35,952 nt of DNA from Nocardia jinanensis (GCF_014645735.1 NZ_BMMH01000039.1:1-35952); one strand, 5' to 3'; shown: positions 8,129 through 16,272, counted from the first letter of the stretch. The notes: generated from the sequence alone by a model not told the origin. Translations and numbers: made by a program.

Positions 8129-9340
8129 ATGAGGATGCTGGCGCTGCTGTCGAAGAATTCCGAGACGCTGCCCGGCCGGACCGGCACCGCCCGGGTCGAC
8201 CGCGATACCCGGCGGCTGCTCGATCGCGTGGAACCCGGTGATATCGCGGTTCTCGACGAAATGGACCTGGACCAGGTCACCGCCGACCGGCTGCTCGCGG
8301 CCGGGGTGGCGGCGGTGGTGAACACCTCGCCGTCGATTTCCGGCCGCTACCCCAATCCGGGACCCGAACTACTGGTCGCCGGTGGTGTGCTGCTGCTGGA
8401 TACGGTCAGCTCCGATGCCTTCGGCCGGATCAAGGACGGCGCGAAGGTGCGGATCGAGAACGGTGTCGTCTACGCCGACCGCCTCACCCGCCGGGGACCG
8501 GAGGTGCTGGTGGAATGTCTCGAACTCGACGAGAGCGGCGTGGCCGAACGGCTATCGGAGGCGCGGATCGGTCTCGCCGGTCATCTCGAATCGTTCGCCG
8601 GTGACACCCTCGAGTTCATTCGCGCCGAATCGTCGCTGCTCATGGATGGTATCGGGGTGCCCGATCCGGATCTGGACCTGAACGGCCGGCAGGTGGTCGT
8701 GGTCGGTGACGGCCCAGGGCATGCCGAGGATCTGCGGAAACTCAAACCTTTCATCAAGGAGTACGCCCCGATCATGATCGGGGTGGGGCAGGGCGCGGAG
8801 ACGGCGCGGAGCGCGGGCTACCGGCTGGATCTGATCGTCGCCAACCCCGAGGAGCTCACTGCCAGGACCCTCACCGGCAGCGCCGAGCTCATCGTGCCGG
8901 CGGAACTGGACGGTTACGCCGAAGGGCTACACCGGGTGAGAGAGCTGGGGATCGGTGCGATCACCTTCCCGGGCTCCGGGACGCCCGCTGATCTGGCGCT
9001 GCTGCTGGCCCATCACCGAGGTGCGGCGCTCATCGTCACCGCGGGTGCGGCCGCGTCGCTGGAGGAATTCTTCGATCGGAGCCGGCGGGAGAGCAATCCC
9101 GCGACCTTCCTCACCCGTCTGAAGGTCGGCGGCACGATCATGGATGCCACCGCGGTGGCCACGCTGTACCGGAGCCGGGTCTCCGGGGCGGTCATGGCGC
9201 TGCTGGTCATGGCGGCTCTGGTCGTGCTGATCGTGGCGGTTCTGGCCGCCGGGCACGGAAGCGAGGTGCTCACACTCGTCCAGGACTGGTTGCATCGGGC
9301 GGATCTGTGGGGGCGGGAGATGCTGAACCGGCCGCAGTAA
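8129..9340 (+). CDS. steA: SteA-like cytokinetic / cell-envelope protein (Rv1697-like)
   Basis: The 403-residue protein matches my recollection of Rv1697/SteA: the start MRMLALLSKN, then ARVDRDTRRLLDRVEPGDIAVLD, NTSPSISGRYPNPGPELL and KDGAKVRIENG. The central part has a thiamin pyrophosphokinase-like flavour (VVVGDGPGHAEDLRKL, GVGQGAETARSAGYRLDLIVANPEE, split here by intervening residues). One transmembrane helix lies at about 354-374, followed by a short polar tail. In Corynebacterium SteA works with SteB in cell separation and sets sensitivity to envelope stress. The usual partner gene steB/mctB does not follow here. ATG 8129 is selected by match to the family N-terminus; it has only a weak ribosome site. 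Confidence 0.85.
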   Translation: MRMLALLSKNSETLPGRTGTARVDRDTRRLLDRVEPGDIAVLDEMDLDQVTADRLLAAGVAAVVNTSPSISGRYPNPGPELLVAGGVLLLDTVSSDAFGRIKDGAKVRIENGVVYADRLTRRGPEVLVECLELDESGVAERLSEARIGLAGHLESFAGDTLEFIRAESSLLMDGIGVPDPDLDLNGRQVVVVGDGPGHAEDLRKLKPFIKEYAPIMIGVGQGAETARSAGYRLDLIVANPEELTARTLTGSAELIVPAELDGYAEGLHRVRELGIGAITFPGSGTPADLALLLAHHRGAALIVTAGAAASLEEFFDRSRRESNPATFLTRLKVGGTIMDATAVATLYRSRVSGAVMALLVMAALVVLIVAVLAAGHGSEVLTLVQDWLHRADLWGREMLNRPQ

Positions 9341-9611
9341 GGGCGGAGCGGAAGCGCGGGGTGCCCGGATCGGCCGCGGTGCCGGGCGGGACGCGTCGGC
9401 GCGCAATCGCACAGCATTGTGACGAATCCGCGAAATACTGATATCCGGGCCAATGGATTGTGAAAGAAGTGGCCGGTGGTACCTCCGGGACAGGGGTAAT
9501 CGGTCTTCGGTCCGGATCGCCGTCCGTGGCGCCGAGTGGGTGCGGCGATCGGATGGTTAACCAGGGGTGGCGGTCGATCGTCGCCGGGGTTTCGTGTTAC
9601 CGTGAAGACCC
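9341..9611 (+). other. Gene-free spacer between steA and pyrG
   Basis: The 271-bp gap is too short for an MctB/SteB gene (about 300 residues) and no frame in it reads like one. It is richer in A/T near 9415-9460, and it ends in the probable pyrG promoter. I see no clear terminator for steA. Confidence 0.6.
9596..9603 (+). promoter_or_regulatory. Extended -10 element of a probable leaderless pyrG promoter
   Basis: TGTTACCG followed by T gives TG-N-TACCGT, an extended -10 of the actinobacterial TAnnnT type. Transcription would begin about seven bases later, within one or two bases of the pyrG GTG at 9612. No Shine-Dalgarno precedes that GTG, which fits a leaderless mRNA. No convincing -35 is present. 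Confidence 0.45.
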
Positions 9612-11339
9612 GTGGGTCATACACGGATTCAGGCGCGGACAGCCACCAAACATATTTTCGTCAGCGGTGGCGTCGCCTCCTCACTCGGTAAGGGTCTCAC
9701 CGCCTCCAGCCTCGGTCAGTTGCTGACCGCGCGGGGGCTACGGGTCACCATGCAGAAACTCGACCCCTATCTCAACGTCGATCCCGGCACCATGAATCCG
9801 TTCCAGCACGGAGAAGTGTTCGTGACCGAGGACGGGGCCGAGACCGACCTCGATGTGGGGCACTACGAACGATTCCTCGACCGGGATCTCTCCCGGGACG
9901 CCAACGTCACCACCGGTCAGGTGTACTCGTCGGTGATCGCCAAGGAACGGCGTGGCGAGTATCTCGGCGATACCGTGCAGGTCATCCCGCACATCACCGA
10001 TGAGATCAAGGCGCGCATCCTGGCTATGCGCGGTCCCGACCTGCAGGGTCACGAGCCGGATGTGGTGATCACCGAGATCGGCGGCACGGTCGGTGATATC
10101 GAATCCCAGCCGTTCCTCGAAGCGGCCCGCCAGATCCGCCACGATGTCGGCCGCGACAATGTCTTCTTCCTGCACGTCTCACTGGTTCCGTATCTGGCGC
10201 CCTCGGGGGAGCTCAAGACCAAACCCACCCAGCATTCGGTGGCGGCGCTGCGCAGTATCGGTATCCAGCCCGACGCGCTGATCCTGCGCTGTGACCGTGA
10301 GGTACCGGCCGGTCTGAAGAACAAGATCGCGCTGATGTGTGACGTGGAGGTCGACGCCTGCATCTCCACACCGGACGCACCGTCTATCTACGACATCCCG
10401 AAGGTGCTGCACCGGGAAGCCCTCGACGCTTACGTTGTGCGCAAGCTCGGGCTGCCGTTCCGGGACGTGGACTGGACGATCTGGGGTGATCTGCTCGACC
10501 GCGTGCACGCGCCGCGGGAGACGGTGGAGGTCGCGCTGGTCGGTAAATACGTGGACCTGCCCGACGCCTACCTTTCTGTCACCGAGGCGCTGCGCGCCGG
10601 TGGCTTCGCGCATCGGGCCGAGGTGAAACTGCGCTGGGTGCAGTCCGACGACTGCGAGACCCCGGCCGGGGCGCAGGCCGCCCTGCGCGATGTGGACGCG
10701 ATCCTCGTCCCCGGCGGATTCGGGATCCGGGGAATCGAAGGCAAGGTCGGAGCCGTCCATCATGCCCGCACCCGCGGGTTGCCGCTGCTCGGGCTGTGCC
10801 TGGGGTTGCAGTGCATGGTTATCGAGGCCGCGCGGGCGGTGGGCCTCACCGACGCCAATTCGGCCGAGTTCGAACCCGAGACCGAGCATCCGGTGATCTC
10901 CACCATGGCCGACCAGGAACAGGCTGTGGCCGGAGAGGCCGATCTGGGCGGCACCATGCGGCTCGGTGCCTATCCAGCCGTCCTGGAGAAGGGCTCCGTG
11001 GTGGCCCGGGCCTACCACGCCACCGAGGTCTCCGAACGGCACCGGCACCGCTACGAGGTGAACAACGCCTACCGGGACAAGATCGCGACCAGCGGGTTGC
11101 GGTTCAGCGGTACCTCCCCCGACGGGCATCTGGTGGAATTCGTCGAACTGCCCGCCGATATCCATCCCTTCTTCGTGGGTACCCAGGCCCATCCGGAACT
11201 CAAGAGCCGCCCGACCCGGCCGCATCCGCTGTTCGCCGAACTCATCGCCGCCGCACTGCGGTACAAATTGGCCGAACGGCTGCCGGTCGATATTCCCGGT
11301 GAGCAGGAACTGGCCGGTACCTCCGAGCGGGTTTCGTGA
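9612..11339 (+). CDS. pyrG: CTP synthase
   Basis: PyrG converts UTP to CTP using ATP and glutamine. The 575-residue product has the near-invariant synthetase start KHIFVSGGVASSLGKGLTAS, then KLDPYLNVDPGTMNPFQHGE and EIGGTVGDIESQPFLEA. The C-terminal class-I glutaminase domain has GGFGIRG, the nucleophile Cys near residue 396 in GLCLGLQC, and His/Glu near 526/528 in GTQAHPELKSRP. GTG 9612 gives an N-terminus like that of mycobacteria (RIQARTATKH). The stop overlaps the NUDIX GTG (GTGA), so the two are co-translated, and xerD follows. Confidence 0.97.
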   Translation: MGHTRIQARTATKHIFVSGGVASSLGKGLTASSLGQLLTARGLRVTMQKLDPYLNVDPGTMNPFQHGEVFVTEDGAETDLDVGHYERFLDRDLSRDANVTTGQVYSSVIAKERRGEYLGDTVQVIPHITDEIKARILAMRGPDLQGHEPDVVITEIGGTVGDIESQPFLEAARQIRHDVGRDNVFFLHVSLVPYLAPSGELKTKPTQHSVAALRSIGIQPDALILRCDREVPAGLKNKIALMCDVEVDACISTPDAPSIYDIPKVLHREALDAYVVRKLGLPFRDVDWTIWGDLLDRVHAPRETVEVALVGKYVDLPDAYLSVTEALRAGGFAHRAEVKLRWVQSDDCETPAGAQAALRDVDAILVPGGFGIRGIEGKVGAVHHARTRGLPLLGLCLGLQCMVIEAARAVGLTDANSAEFEPETEHPVISTMADQEQAVAGEADLGGTMRLGAYPAVLEKGSVVARAYHATEVSERHRHRYEVNNAYRDKIATSGLRFSGTSPDGHLVEFVELPADIHPFFVGTQAHPELKSRPTRPHPLFAELIAAALRYKLAERLPVDIPGEQELAGTSERVS

Positions 11340-11992
11340 CCCCCGCGAACCCGGCGCCCGGTAGTCACACCTTCACGACGGTCGACAGCCGGGTCGTGTA
11401 TTCGGGTGCGATCCTGGCGCTGCGGGTGGACCGGGTGGAGATGCCGGACGGACGGATCGTGGAACGCGAAGTGGTCGAACACCACGGCGCGGTCGCGGTG
11501 GTCGCGGTCGATGACGACGGACAGGTGGTGCTGATCCGGCAGTACCGTCATCCCCTCGGGGAGCGGCTGCTCGAGCTCCCGGCCGGGCTCATCGATATCC
11601 AGGGTGAGGACCCGCTGGCGGCCGCGCAGCGTGAACTCGCCGAGGAGACAGGGCTGGCCGCCCGGGACTGGTCGGTGCTGGTGGATGTGGCGCTGTCGCC
11701 GGGATTCACCGACGAGGCGCTGCGGGTGTACCTGGCACGCGGGCTCTCCGAGACCGAGCGACCGGCACCCGAACACGAGGAAGCCGATCTGGAACTGGTG
11801 CGCATACCGGTCGCCGAAGCGGTCCGCGCGGCACTGGCCGGGACGATCGTGAACGCCACCGCCGTGGCCGGGCTGCTGGCGCTGAGCGCATCCGATGCCG
11901 CGGACGTACCGCTGCGCCCGGCCGACGCGCCGTGGCCGGGCCAGCCGGACGCACTGCTGCGCCGCCAGGCCGCGCAGCGGAACACGGACTGA
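11336..11992 (+). CDS. NUDIX hydrolase, ADP-ribose pyrophosphatase type (Rv1700-like)
   Basis: The 218-residue protein is of the ADP-ribose pyrophosphatase type, which splits ADP-ribose to AMP and ribose 5-phosphate. The NUDIX box at about residues 82-104 has the core E-x7-REL-x-EE-x-GL (EDPLAAAQRELAEETGL), preceded by ELPAGLIDIQG. As in Rv1700, one extra residue separates the first Gly from the first Glu. The downstream stretch SPGFTDEALRVYLARGL is the ADPRase-specific region. It is coupled to pyrG by a four-base overlap and ends 13 bases before xerD. The substrate is inferred from family. Confidence 0.92.
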   Translation: MTPANPAPGSHTFTTVDSRVVYSGAILALRVDRVEMPDGRIVEREVVEHHGAVAVVAVDDDGQVVLIRQYRHPLGERLLELPAGLIDIQGEDPLAAAQRELAEETGLAARDWSVLVDVALSPGFTDEALRVYLARGLSETERPAPEHEEADLELVRIPVAEAVRAALAGTIVNATAVAGLLALSASDAADVPLRPADAPWPGQPDALLRRQAAQRNTD

Positions 11993-12005
11993 CCGGGGTC
12001 CAGCG

Positions 12006-12953
12006 GTGCGGGAGATCGATATCTTCCTGGACCATCTGGCAGTGGAGCGGGGTGCCGCACGCAGCACCCTTTCCGCATACCGGCGGGATCTGGCGCGCTA
12101 CCGGGAGTTCCTGAGCGCACGCGACATCACCGACCTCGGGTCCGTCGCCGAAACCGATATCACCGAGTTCGCGGTCGCACTGCGCGCCGGTGGTGCACAG
12201 CATCCGCCGCTGGCGCCGGGGTCGGTGGCGCGGGCGCTGATCGCGGTGCGGGGACTGCACCGTTTCGCGGCCGCCGAAGGCCTGACGAGCGCCGATGTCG
12301 CACATGCGGTGAAACCACCGATGGTGGGGCAGCGGCTACCCAAGGCGTTACCGGTCGACCAGGTGCTGCGGCTGCTGGACGCGGCCGGCGCCGACGCGGG
12401 AACCGGCGGGGAGTCCGCGGCCCGTGGACTGCGCGACCGGGCACTGCTGGAACTGCTCTATTCGACCGGCGCGCGGATCTCCGAAACCGTCGGCCTCGAT
12501 ATCGACGACCTCGACCTCGACGACCGGGCGGTCGTATTGCGCGGCAAGGGCGGTAAACAGCGGATCGTCCCGGTCGGCCGGCCCGCACTGGCCGCGGTGA
12601 ATGCCTACCTGATACGCGGTCGTCCCGTCCTCGCGTCCCGAGCGCGCGCCGGCCGCTATACCCCCGGCGCCGCGGCCGCACTGTTCCTGAACGTTCGTGG
12701 CGGCCGCCTCTCGCGACAGAGCGCCTGGCAGGTCCTGCAACGGGCCGCCGAACACGCCGGGATCACCGCTACGGTGTCGCCGCACACCCTGCGGCATTCG
12801 TTCGCCACCCACCTCCTCGACGGCGGTGCCGATGTCCGGGTAGTGCAGGAACTGCTGGGCCACGCGTCGGTGACCACCACACAGATCTACACCCTGGTCA
12901 CCGTGGGAACGCTGCGCGAGGTCTGGGCGACGGCCCACCCGCGAGCCAGGTGA
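12006..12953 (+). CDS. xerD: Tyrosine recombinase XerD
   Basis: XerD and XerC resolve chromosome dimers at dif. The 315-residue protein has the N-terminal core-binding domain (FLDHLAVERGAARSTLSAYR, DLARYREFL) and the catalytic domain with Arg near 155 in STGARISE, the box HTLRHSFATHLLDGG near 260, a second His in LLGHASVTTTQ, and the Tyr nucleophile near 295 in TQIYTLV. The location after pyrG and the ADP-ribose hydrolase equals Rv1701, which supports XerD over XerC. GTG 12006 lies just after the upstream stop; no strong ribosome site is seen. Nothing suggests a phage or integron integrase. Confidence 0.93.
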   Translation: MREIDIFLDHLAVERGAARSTLSAYRRDLARYREFLSARDITDLGSVAETDITEFAVALRAGGAQHPPLAPGSVARALIAVRGLHRFAAAEGLTSADVAHAVKPPMVGQRLPKALPVDQVLRLLDAAGADAGTGGESAARGLRDRALLELLYSTGARISETVGLDIDDLDLDDRAVVLRGKGGKQRIVPVGRPALAAVNAYLIRGRPVLASRARAGRYTPGAAAALFLNVRGGRLSRQSAWQVLQRAAEHAGITATVSPHTLRHSFATHLLDGGADVRVVQELLGHASVTTTQIYTLVTVGTLREVWATAHPRAR

Positions 12954-13467
12954 GTCGCCCGGCCTGCTTCGGTTCTGGAGCGACGAAGGGAAGGCGTGTA
13001 GCGACCGATCGCGCGTGGCCGGTCTGTATATCGGCGACCATCGAGCACTTTCCGAGGGTGTATCCGGGCTCTTCGAGGTGCGCGTCCGCGAAACCTTCTG
13101 TCTACTCCGGATGCTCCACCTCCGTAGGCGGGGCCCGCCCCGGTTCTGGAGCGACGTAGCGAAGGAGCGCAGCGACTGAGCGAAGGAGTGAAGAACCGGG
13201 GTTAACAGGGCCCCGCCCCGCGGCGCCGAAGGCGCCGCCAAAAATACAGTAACGTTTCGGTGTCGTCGGCGGCCTCGGTGGCTGTCGATACAGGCTGGTC
13301 CCGGTGTTGCGGCGAACACGCCGTACCTACACGCCGCGCTCGAGTGCAGTCAACCGGTAGCGTCTAGGACTAGCCGGACCGTGGCGAAAGCGAGACCGTG
13401 CCTTGATCGGCCTCGTTACGCTCTACGAGGTGACGGACGGGTAGGAACGTATAAGGAGCAGCGGATC
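12954..13467. other. Gene-free region between xerD and parA with REP-like elements
   Basis: This 514-bp stretch has no believable gene. A 16-base direct repeat, CGGTTCTGGAGCGACG, occurs at 12970 and 13141. The second copy sits in a longer hairpin-forming element with internal AGCGA-rich repeats. At 13220-13238 GCGGCGCC-GAA-GGCGCCGC forms an 8-bp stem. M. tuberculosis has several genes (Rv1702-Rv1707) at this position, so the locus is variable. The last 90 bases hold the parA leader. Confidence 0.7.
13138..13201. repeat. REP-like hairpin element with AGCGA-type internal repeats
   Basis: CCCCGGTTCT (13138-13147) pairs with AGAACCGGGG (13192-13201). Between them lie two imperfect 21-base direct repeats beginning AGCGAC and ending GCGAAGGAGYGM. 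A partial copy occurs 171 bases upstream at 12970. Such short palindromic AGCGAAGGAG-rich elements look like dispersed intergenic repeats, but genome-wide copy number cannot be judged here. Confidence 0.6.
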
Positions 13468-14406
13468 GTGACGACAGCCGGAGCGGCGAACTCGCCCAAG
13501 GGCGCCGAGAGCGACGATCGCGCCGCGTCAGTGTGGGGCGCGGGCCCCGAACCCGTCCCCGCCGACGCCGCGCTCGGGCCGACCGGGCGGCCCCTGCGCC
13601 AGGTTCCGGATCCGCCCGACCCGTCGCATGAGGGCAATGCGCTCATCGTGGCCATGTGCAACCAGAAGGGCGGGGTCGGGAAGACCACCTCGACCATCAA
13701 TCTGGGTGCGGCGCTGGCCGAATACGGTCGCCGGGTGCTGTTGGTGGATCTCGATCCGCAGGGCGCGCTGTCGGCGGGCCTGGGTGTGGCACATCACGAT
13801 CTGGATCAGACCGTGCACAACCTGCTCATCGGGACGCCGGTCTCCGCCGATGACGTCTTGATGCAGACCAAAGTCGAGAATCTGGACCTGCTACCCAGCA
13901 ATATCGATTTGTCGGCGGCGGAGATCCAGCTGGTGAACGAGGTCGGCCGGGAGCAATCGCTGGGGCGCGCGCTGGAACCGATCCGCGACCGCTACGACTA
14001 CATCCTCATCGATTGCCAGCCTTCACTCGGTCTGCTCACCGTGAACGCGCTCGCCTGCTCCGACGGCGTGATAATCCCGATGGAGTGCGAGTACTTCTCG
14101 CTGCGCGGGCTGGCCCTGCTCAACGACACGGTGGAGAAGGTCCGGGATCGGCTGAATCCGCGGTTGAGCCTGTACGGCATCGTCGTGACCATGTTCGATG
14201 CCCGGCTGCTGCATTCCCGCCAGGTGATGGCGCGGGTGGTGGAGGTATTCGGAGAATTGGTGTACGACACCGCGATCGCGCGGACGGTCCGGTTCCCGGA
14301 TGCCAGCGTCGCCGGGGAACCGATCACCACATGGGCACCGAAGTCCAGTGGCGCCGAAGCGTATCGGGCGATGGCACGGGAAGTCATCCACCGGTCCGGT
14401 CGGTGA
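13468..14406 (+). CDS. parA: ParA-family ATPase linked to scpAB (Rv1708-like)
   Basis: A 312-residue Walker-type partition ATPase: deviant Walker A CNQKGGVGKTTSTINLG near residue 67, LLVDLDPQGALSAGLGV, switch region LIDCQPSLGLLTVNALACSD, and the C-terminal AGEPITTWAPKSSGAEAYR. In this gene order the protein is the second ParA homologue (Rv1708), coupled to condensin genes rather than to parB, so a role in chromosome organisation is inferred. GTG 13468 is chosen because AAGGAG stands nine bases upstream; GTG 13381 in frame would add 29 poorly conserved residues. The stop overlaps scpA (GTGA). Confidence 0.92.
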   Translation: MTTAGAANSPKGAESDDRAASVWGAGPEPVPADAALGPTGRPLRQVPDPPDPSHEGNALIVAMCNQKGGVGKTTSTINLGAALAEYGRRVLLVDLDPQGALSAGLGVAHHDLDQTVHNLLIGTPVSADDVLMQTKVENLDLLPSNIDLSAAEIQLVNEVGREQSLGRALEPIRDRYDYILIDCQPSLGLLTVNALACSDGVIIPMECEYFSLRGLALLNDTVEKVRDRLNPRLSLYGIVVTMFDARLLHSRQVMARVVEVFGELVYDTAIARTVRFPDASVAGEPITTWAPKSSGAEAYRAMAREVIHRSGR

Positions 14407-15308
14407 GCGGGCCGACCCGGCCCGCACCGTCGAAGTCGAGCGAACCCGTCCCGCCCACGGAAGAGCCGGGCACGGAACCGGAGAAGTCCGGTTTCCATCT
14501 GCGGTTGAGCAATTTCGAGGGCCCCTTCGATCTGCTGTTGCAGTTGATCTCCCAGCGCCGGCTCGATGTGACCGAGGTGGCGTTGCACAAGGTCACCGAC
14601 GAGTTCATCGCCTACACCAAGGCGTTGACCGCGAGTTTGAGCCGGCCGGGGAATTCACTGCGTACGGACAAGATCCTGGATCAGACCACCGAGTTCCTGG
14701 TGGTGGCCGCGACTCTGTTGGATCTGAAGGCCGCGCGGCTGTTGCCCTCGGGTGAGTTGACCGACCCCGAGGATCTGGAACTGCTCGATGCCCGGGATCT
14801 GCTGTTCGCCCGGCTGTTGCAGTATCGGGCGTTCAAACAGGTCGCCGAGTTGTTCGCGGAGTTGGAGGCGGCCGCACTGCGCCGCTATGCGCGCAGTGTG
14901 GGCTTGGAAGATCGGTTCGCGAGTCTGCTGCCCGAGGTCGACCTCGGTGTCGATGCCGCCGGTTTCGCCGATATCGCGGCGGCGGCGTTCCGGCCCCGCC
15001 CGATGCCGACGGTGGGGCTGGACCATCTGCACGCGCATTCGATATCGGTGGCCGAACAGGCGACGCTGGTGCTGGAACGTTTGCGTGCCCGGGGCGTGGG
15101 GGTATGGACCACTTTCGCCGACCTGGTTTCCGATTGTGCGGCGCCGATCCAGATCGTTGCCCGGTTCCTGGCTTTGCTCGAGCTGTACCGGGGTAAGACG
15201 ATCGAGTTCGACCAGCCCGACCCACTGGGCCCGCTCGCCGTTCGCTGGATCGGTGACGACGAGGAGGCCGGTGCCGCGCCGGTGACTATCGAAGAGGACT
15301 ACGGATGA
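14403..15308 (+). CDS. scpA: Segregation and condensation protein ScpA
   Basis: ScpA is the kleisin that bridges SMC heads with ScpB. The 301-residue protein has a Pro/Glu-rich start of about 35 residues, then the diagnostic kleisin N-terminus FHLRLSNFEGPFDLLLQLIS, QRRLDVTEVALHKVTDEFIAY, EFLVVAATLLDLKAARLLP, and the C-terminal winged-helix stretch IVARFLALLELYRGKTIEFDQ. The GTG overlaps the parA stop, and the TGA overlaps an ATG (ATGA) that starts the repeat ORF lying between scpA and scpB. In relatives scpB follows directly; here about 300 bases of tandem repeat intervene. Confidence 0.94.
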   Translation: MSGPTRPAPSKSSEPVPPTEEPGTEPEKSGFHLRLSNFEGPFDLLLQLISQRRLDVTEVALHKVTDEFIAYTKALTASLSRPGNSLRTDKILDQTTEFLVVAATLLDLKAARLLPSGELTDPEDLELLDARDLLFARLLQYRAFKQVAELFAELEAAALRRYARSVGLEDRFASLLPEVDLGVDAAGFADIAAAAFRPRPMPTVGLDHLHAHSISVAEQATLVLERLRARGVGVWTTFADLVSDCAAPIQIVARFLALLELYRGKTIEFDQPDPLGPLAVRWIGDDEEAGAAPVTIEEDYG

Positions 15309-15606
15309 GCGAGTCAGGCCCGAAGGCGGTAGCGCAGCGTGACCACGCAGGGCCCTCGCTCATCCGCGGAGGACACAGCATGAGCGAGTCGGGCCCGAAG
15401 GCGGTAGCGCAGCGTGACCACGCAGGGCCCTCGCTCATCCGCGGAGGACACAGCATGAGCGAGTCGGGCCCGGAGGCGGTAGCGCAGCGTGACCACGCAG
15501 GGCCCTCGCCCCTACGCGGAGGAGAGAGCATGAGCGAGTCAGATCCTGTCGCGGGACCGTGGCGACCGACCGCGCCGGGCCCTCGTTCATACGCGGAGGG
15601 TGCAGC
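15305..15606 (+). repeat. Tandem 75-bp repeat carrying SD and ATG ahead of scpB
   Basis: Units start at 15305, 15380, 15455 (75 bp each) and 15530 (77 bp, diverged). Every unit begins with ATGAGCGAG and ends in a purine-rich ribosome site (CGGAGGACACAGC or close) directly before the next ATG. Units 1 and 2 differ by a single base in the part compared. ATGAGCGAG can pair with CTCGCTCAT near the end of units 1 and 2, and with CTCGTTCAT (one G-U pair) in unit 4. Unit 3 has lost part of this pairing. Confidence 0.95.
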
Positions 15607-15610
15607 ATGA
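15305..15610 (+). CDS. Tandem-repeat small ORF between scpA and scpB
   Basis: The 101-codon frame starts with an ATG that overlaps the scpA stop and ends in a TGA that overlaps the scpB ATG, so a ribosome could pass from scpA through it to scpB. It encodes three 25-residue units (start MSESGPKAVAQRDHAGPS) and a diverged fourth. The composition is unlike a folded protein and I know no homologue. More likely it is a by-product of duplication of the scpB initiation region than a functional protein, but it is well placed to be translated. Confidence 0.4.
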   Translation: MSESGPKAVAQRDHAGPSLIRGGHSMSESGPKAVAQRDHAGPSLIRGGHSMSESGPEAVAQRDHAGPSPLRGGESMSESDPVAGPWRPTAPGPRSYAEGAA

Positions 15611-16263
15611 CCGAGACTGTGACCGATTTCGCGCCCGAGCCGTTGGACGACGACGAGTTCCGGGCGGCGCTCGAGGCTCTGCTGCTCGTGGTGGACACTC
15701 CGGCGCCGGTGGAGCAGCTGGCCGCCGCCCTGGACGAGGCCCCGCACCGGGTGGAGCGGACGCTGCGGGAGATGTCGGCGGAGCTGGCCTCCCGGCGCAG
15801 TGGGATCGATCTTCGTTTCGCCGGAGACGGGTGGCGCTTCTATACTCGCAGCGAGTACGCACCGTATGTGGAGCGTATGTTGCTCGACGGCTCCCGGTCG
15901 AAGTTGACCAGGGCGGCTCTGGAGACGCTGGCGGTGGTGGCATATCGTCAGCCGGTGACCCGGGCTCGGGTCAGCGCGGTGCGCGGTGTCAACGTCGACG
16001 GTGTGATGCGCACCCTGCTGGCCAGGGGGTTGATCACCGAGGCGGGCACCGACCCGGAAACCAACGGCACGCTGTACGGCACCACCGAACTGTTCCTGGA
16101 GCGGATCGGATTGGCGTCGCTGAGCGATCTGCCGCCACTGGCGCCCCTACTGCCGGGCGTCGACCTGATCGACGAGATCAACGACAGTCTGGAGACGGAT
16201 CCCCGTTACACCAGGCTGCGCAAACCCGCCGAGGACGATCTGAAACTCGGCGCCGAGGATTGA
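15607..16263 (+). CDS. scpB: Segregation and condensation protein ScpB
   Basis: ScpB dimers bind the ScpA kleisin and load SMC. The 218-residue protein shows the two winged-helix domains: FRAALEALLLVVDTPAPVEQ and RSGIDLRFAGDGWRFYTRSEYA, then the best-conserved stretch LTRAALETLAVVAYRQPVTR with VSAVRGVNVDGVMRTLLARG, and TLYGTTELFLERIGLASLSD. ATG 15607 follows CGGAGGGTGCAGC, the same kind of ribosome site that ends each upstream repeat unit. Nine bases separate the stop from rluB. Confidence 0.94.
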   Translation: MTETVTDFAPEPLDDDEFRAALEALLLVVDTPAPVEQLAAALDEAPHRVERTLREMSAELASRRSGIDLRFAGDGWRFYTRSEYAPYVERMLLDGSRSKLTRAALETLAVVAYRQPVTRARVSAVRGVNVDGVMRTLLARGLITEAGTDPETNGTLYGTTELFLERIGLASLSDLPPLAPLLPGVDLIDEINDSLETDPRYTRLRKPAEDDLKLGAED

Positions 16264-16272
16264 CAGGAAACC

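Noticed and set aside
12006..12953. Phage or integrative-element integrase
   Set aside because: Length, motifs and conserved position after pyrG and the NUDIX gene identify chromosomal XerD; no attachment-site duplication or phage genes seen.
13220..13238. GCGGCGCC-GAA-GGCGCCGC stem as a terminator
   Set aside because: No U-tract on the plus side (CAAAAATAC follows), it lies 270 bases from the xerD stop, and on the minus strand no gene ends here.
15305..15606. CRISPR-like array
   Set aside because: Units are directly adjacent, with no unique spacers of constant length, and no cas genes are near.
15286..15747. Minus-strand 153-codon frame with repeats opposite scpB leader
   Set aside because: It is the antisense reading of the 75-bp repeat; the period of three keeps all six frames open. 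No ribosome site, and it overlaps the scpB start.
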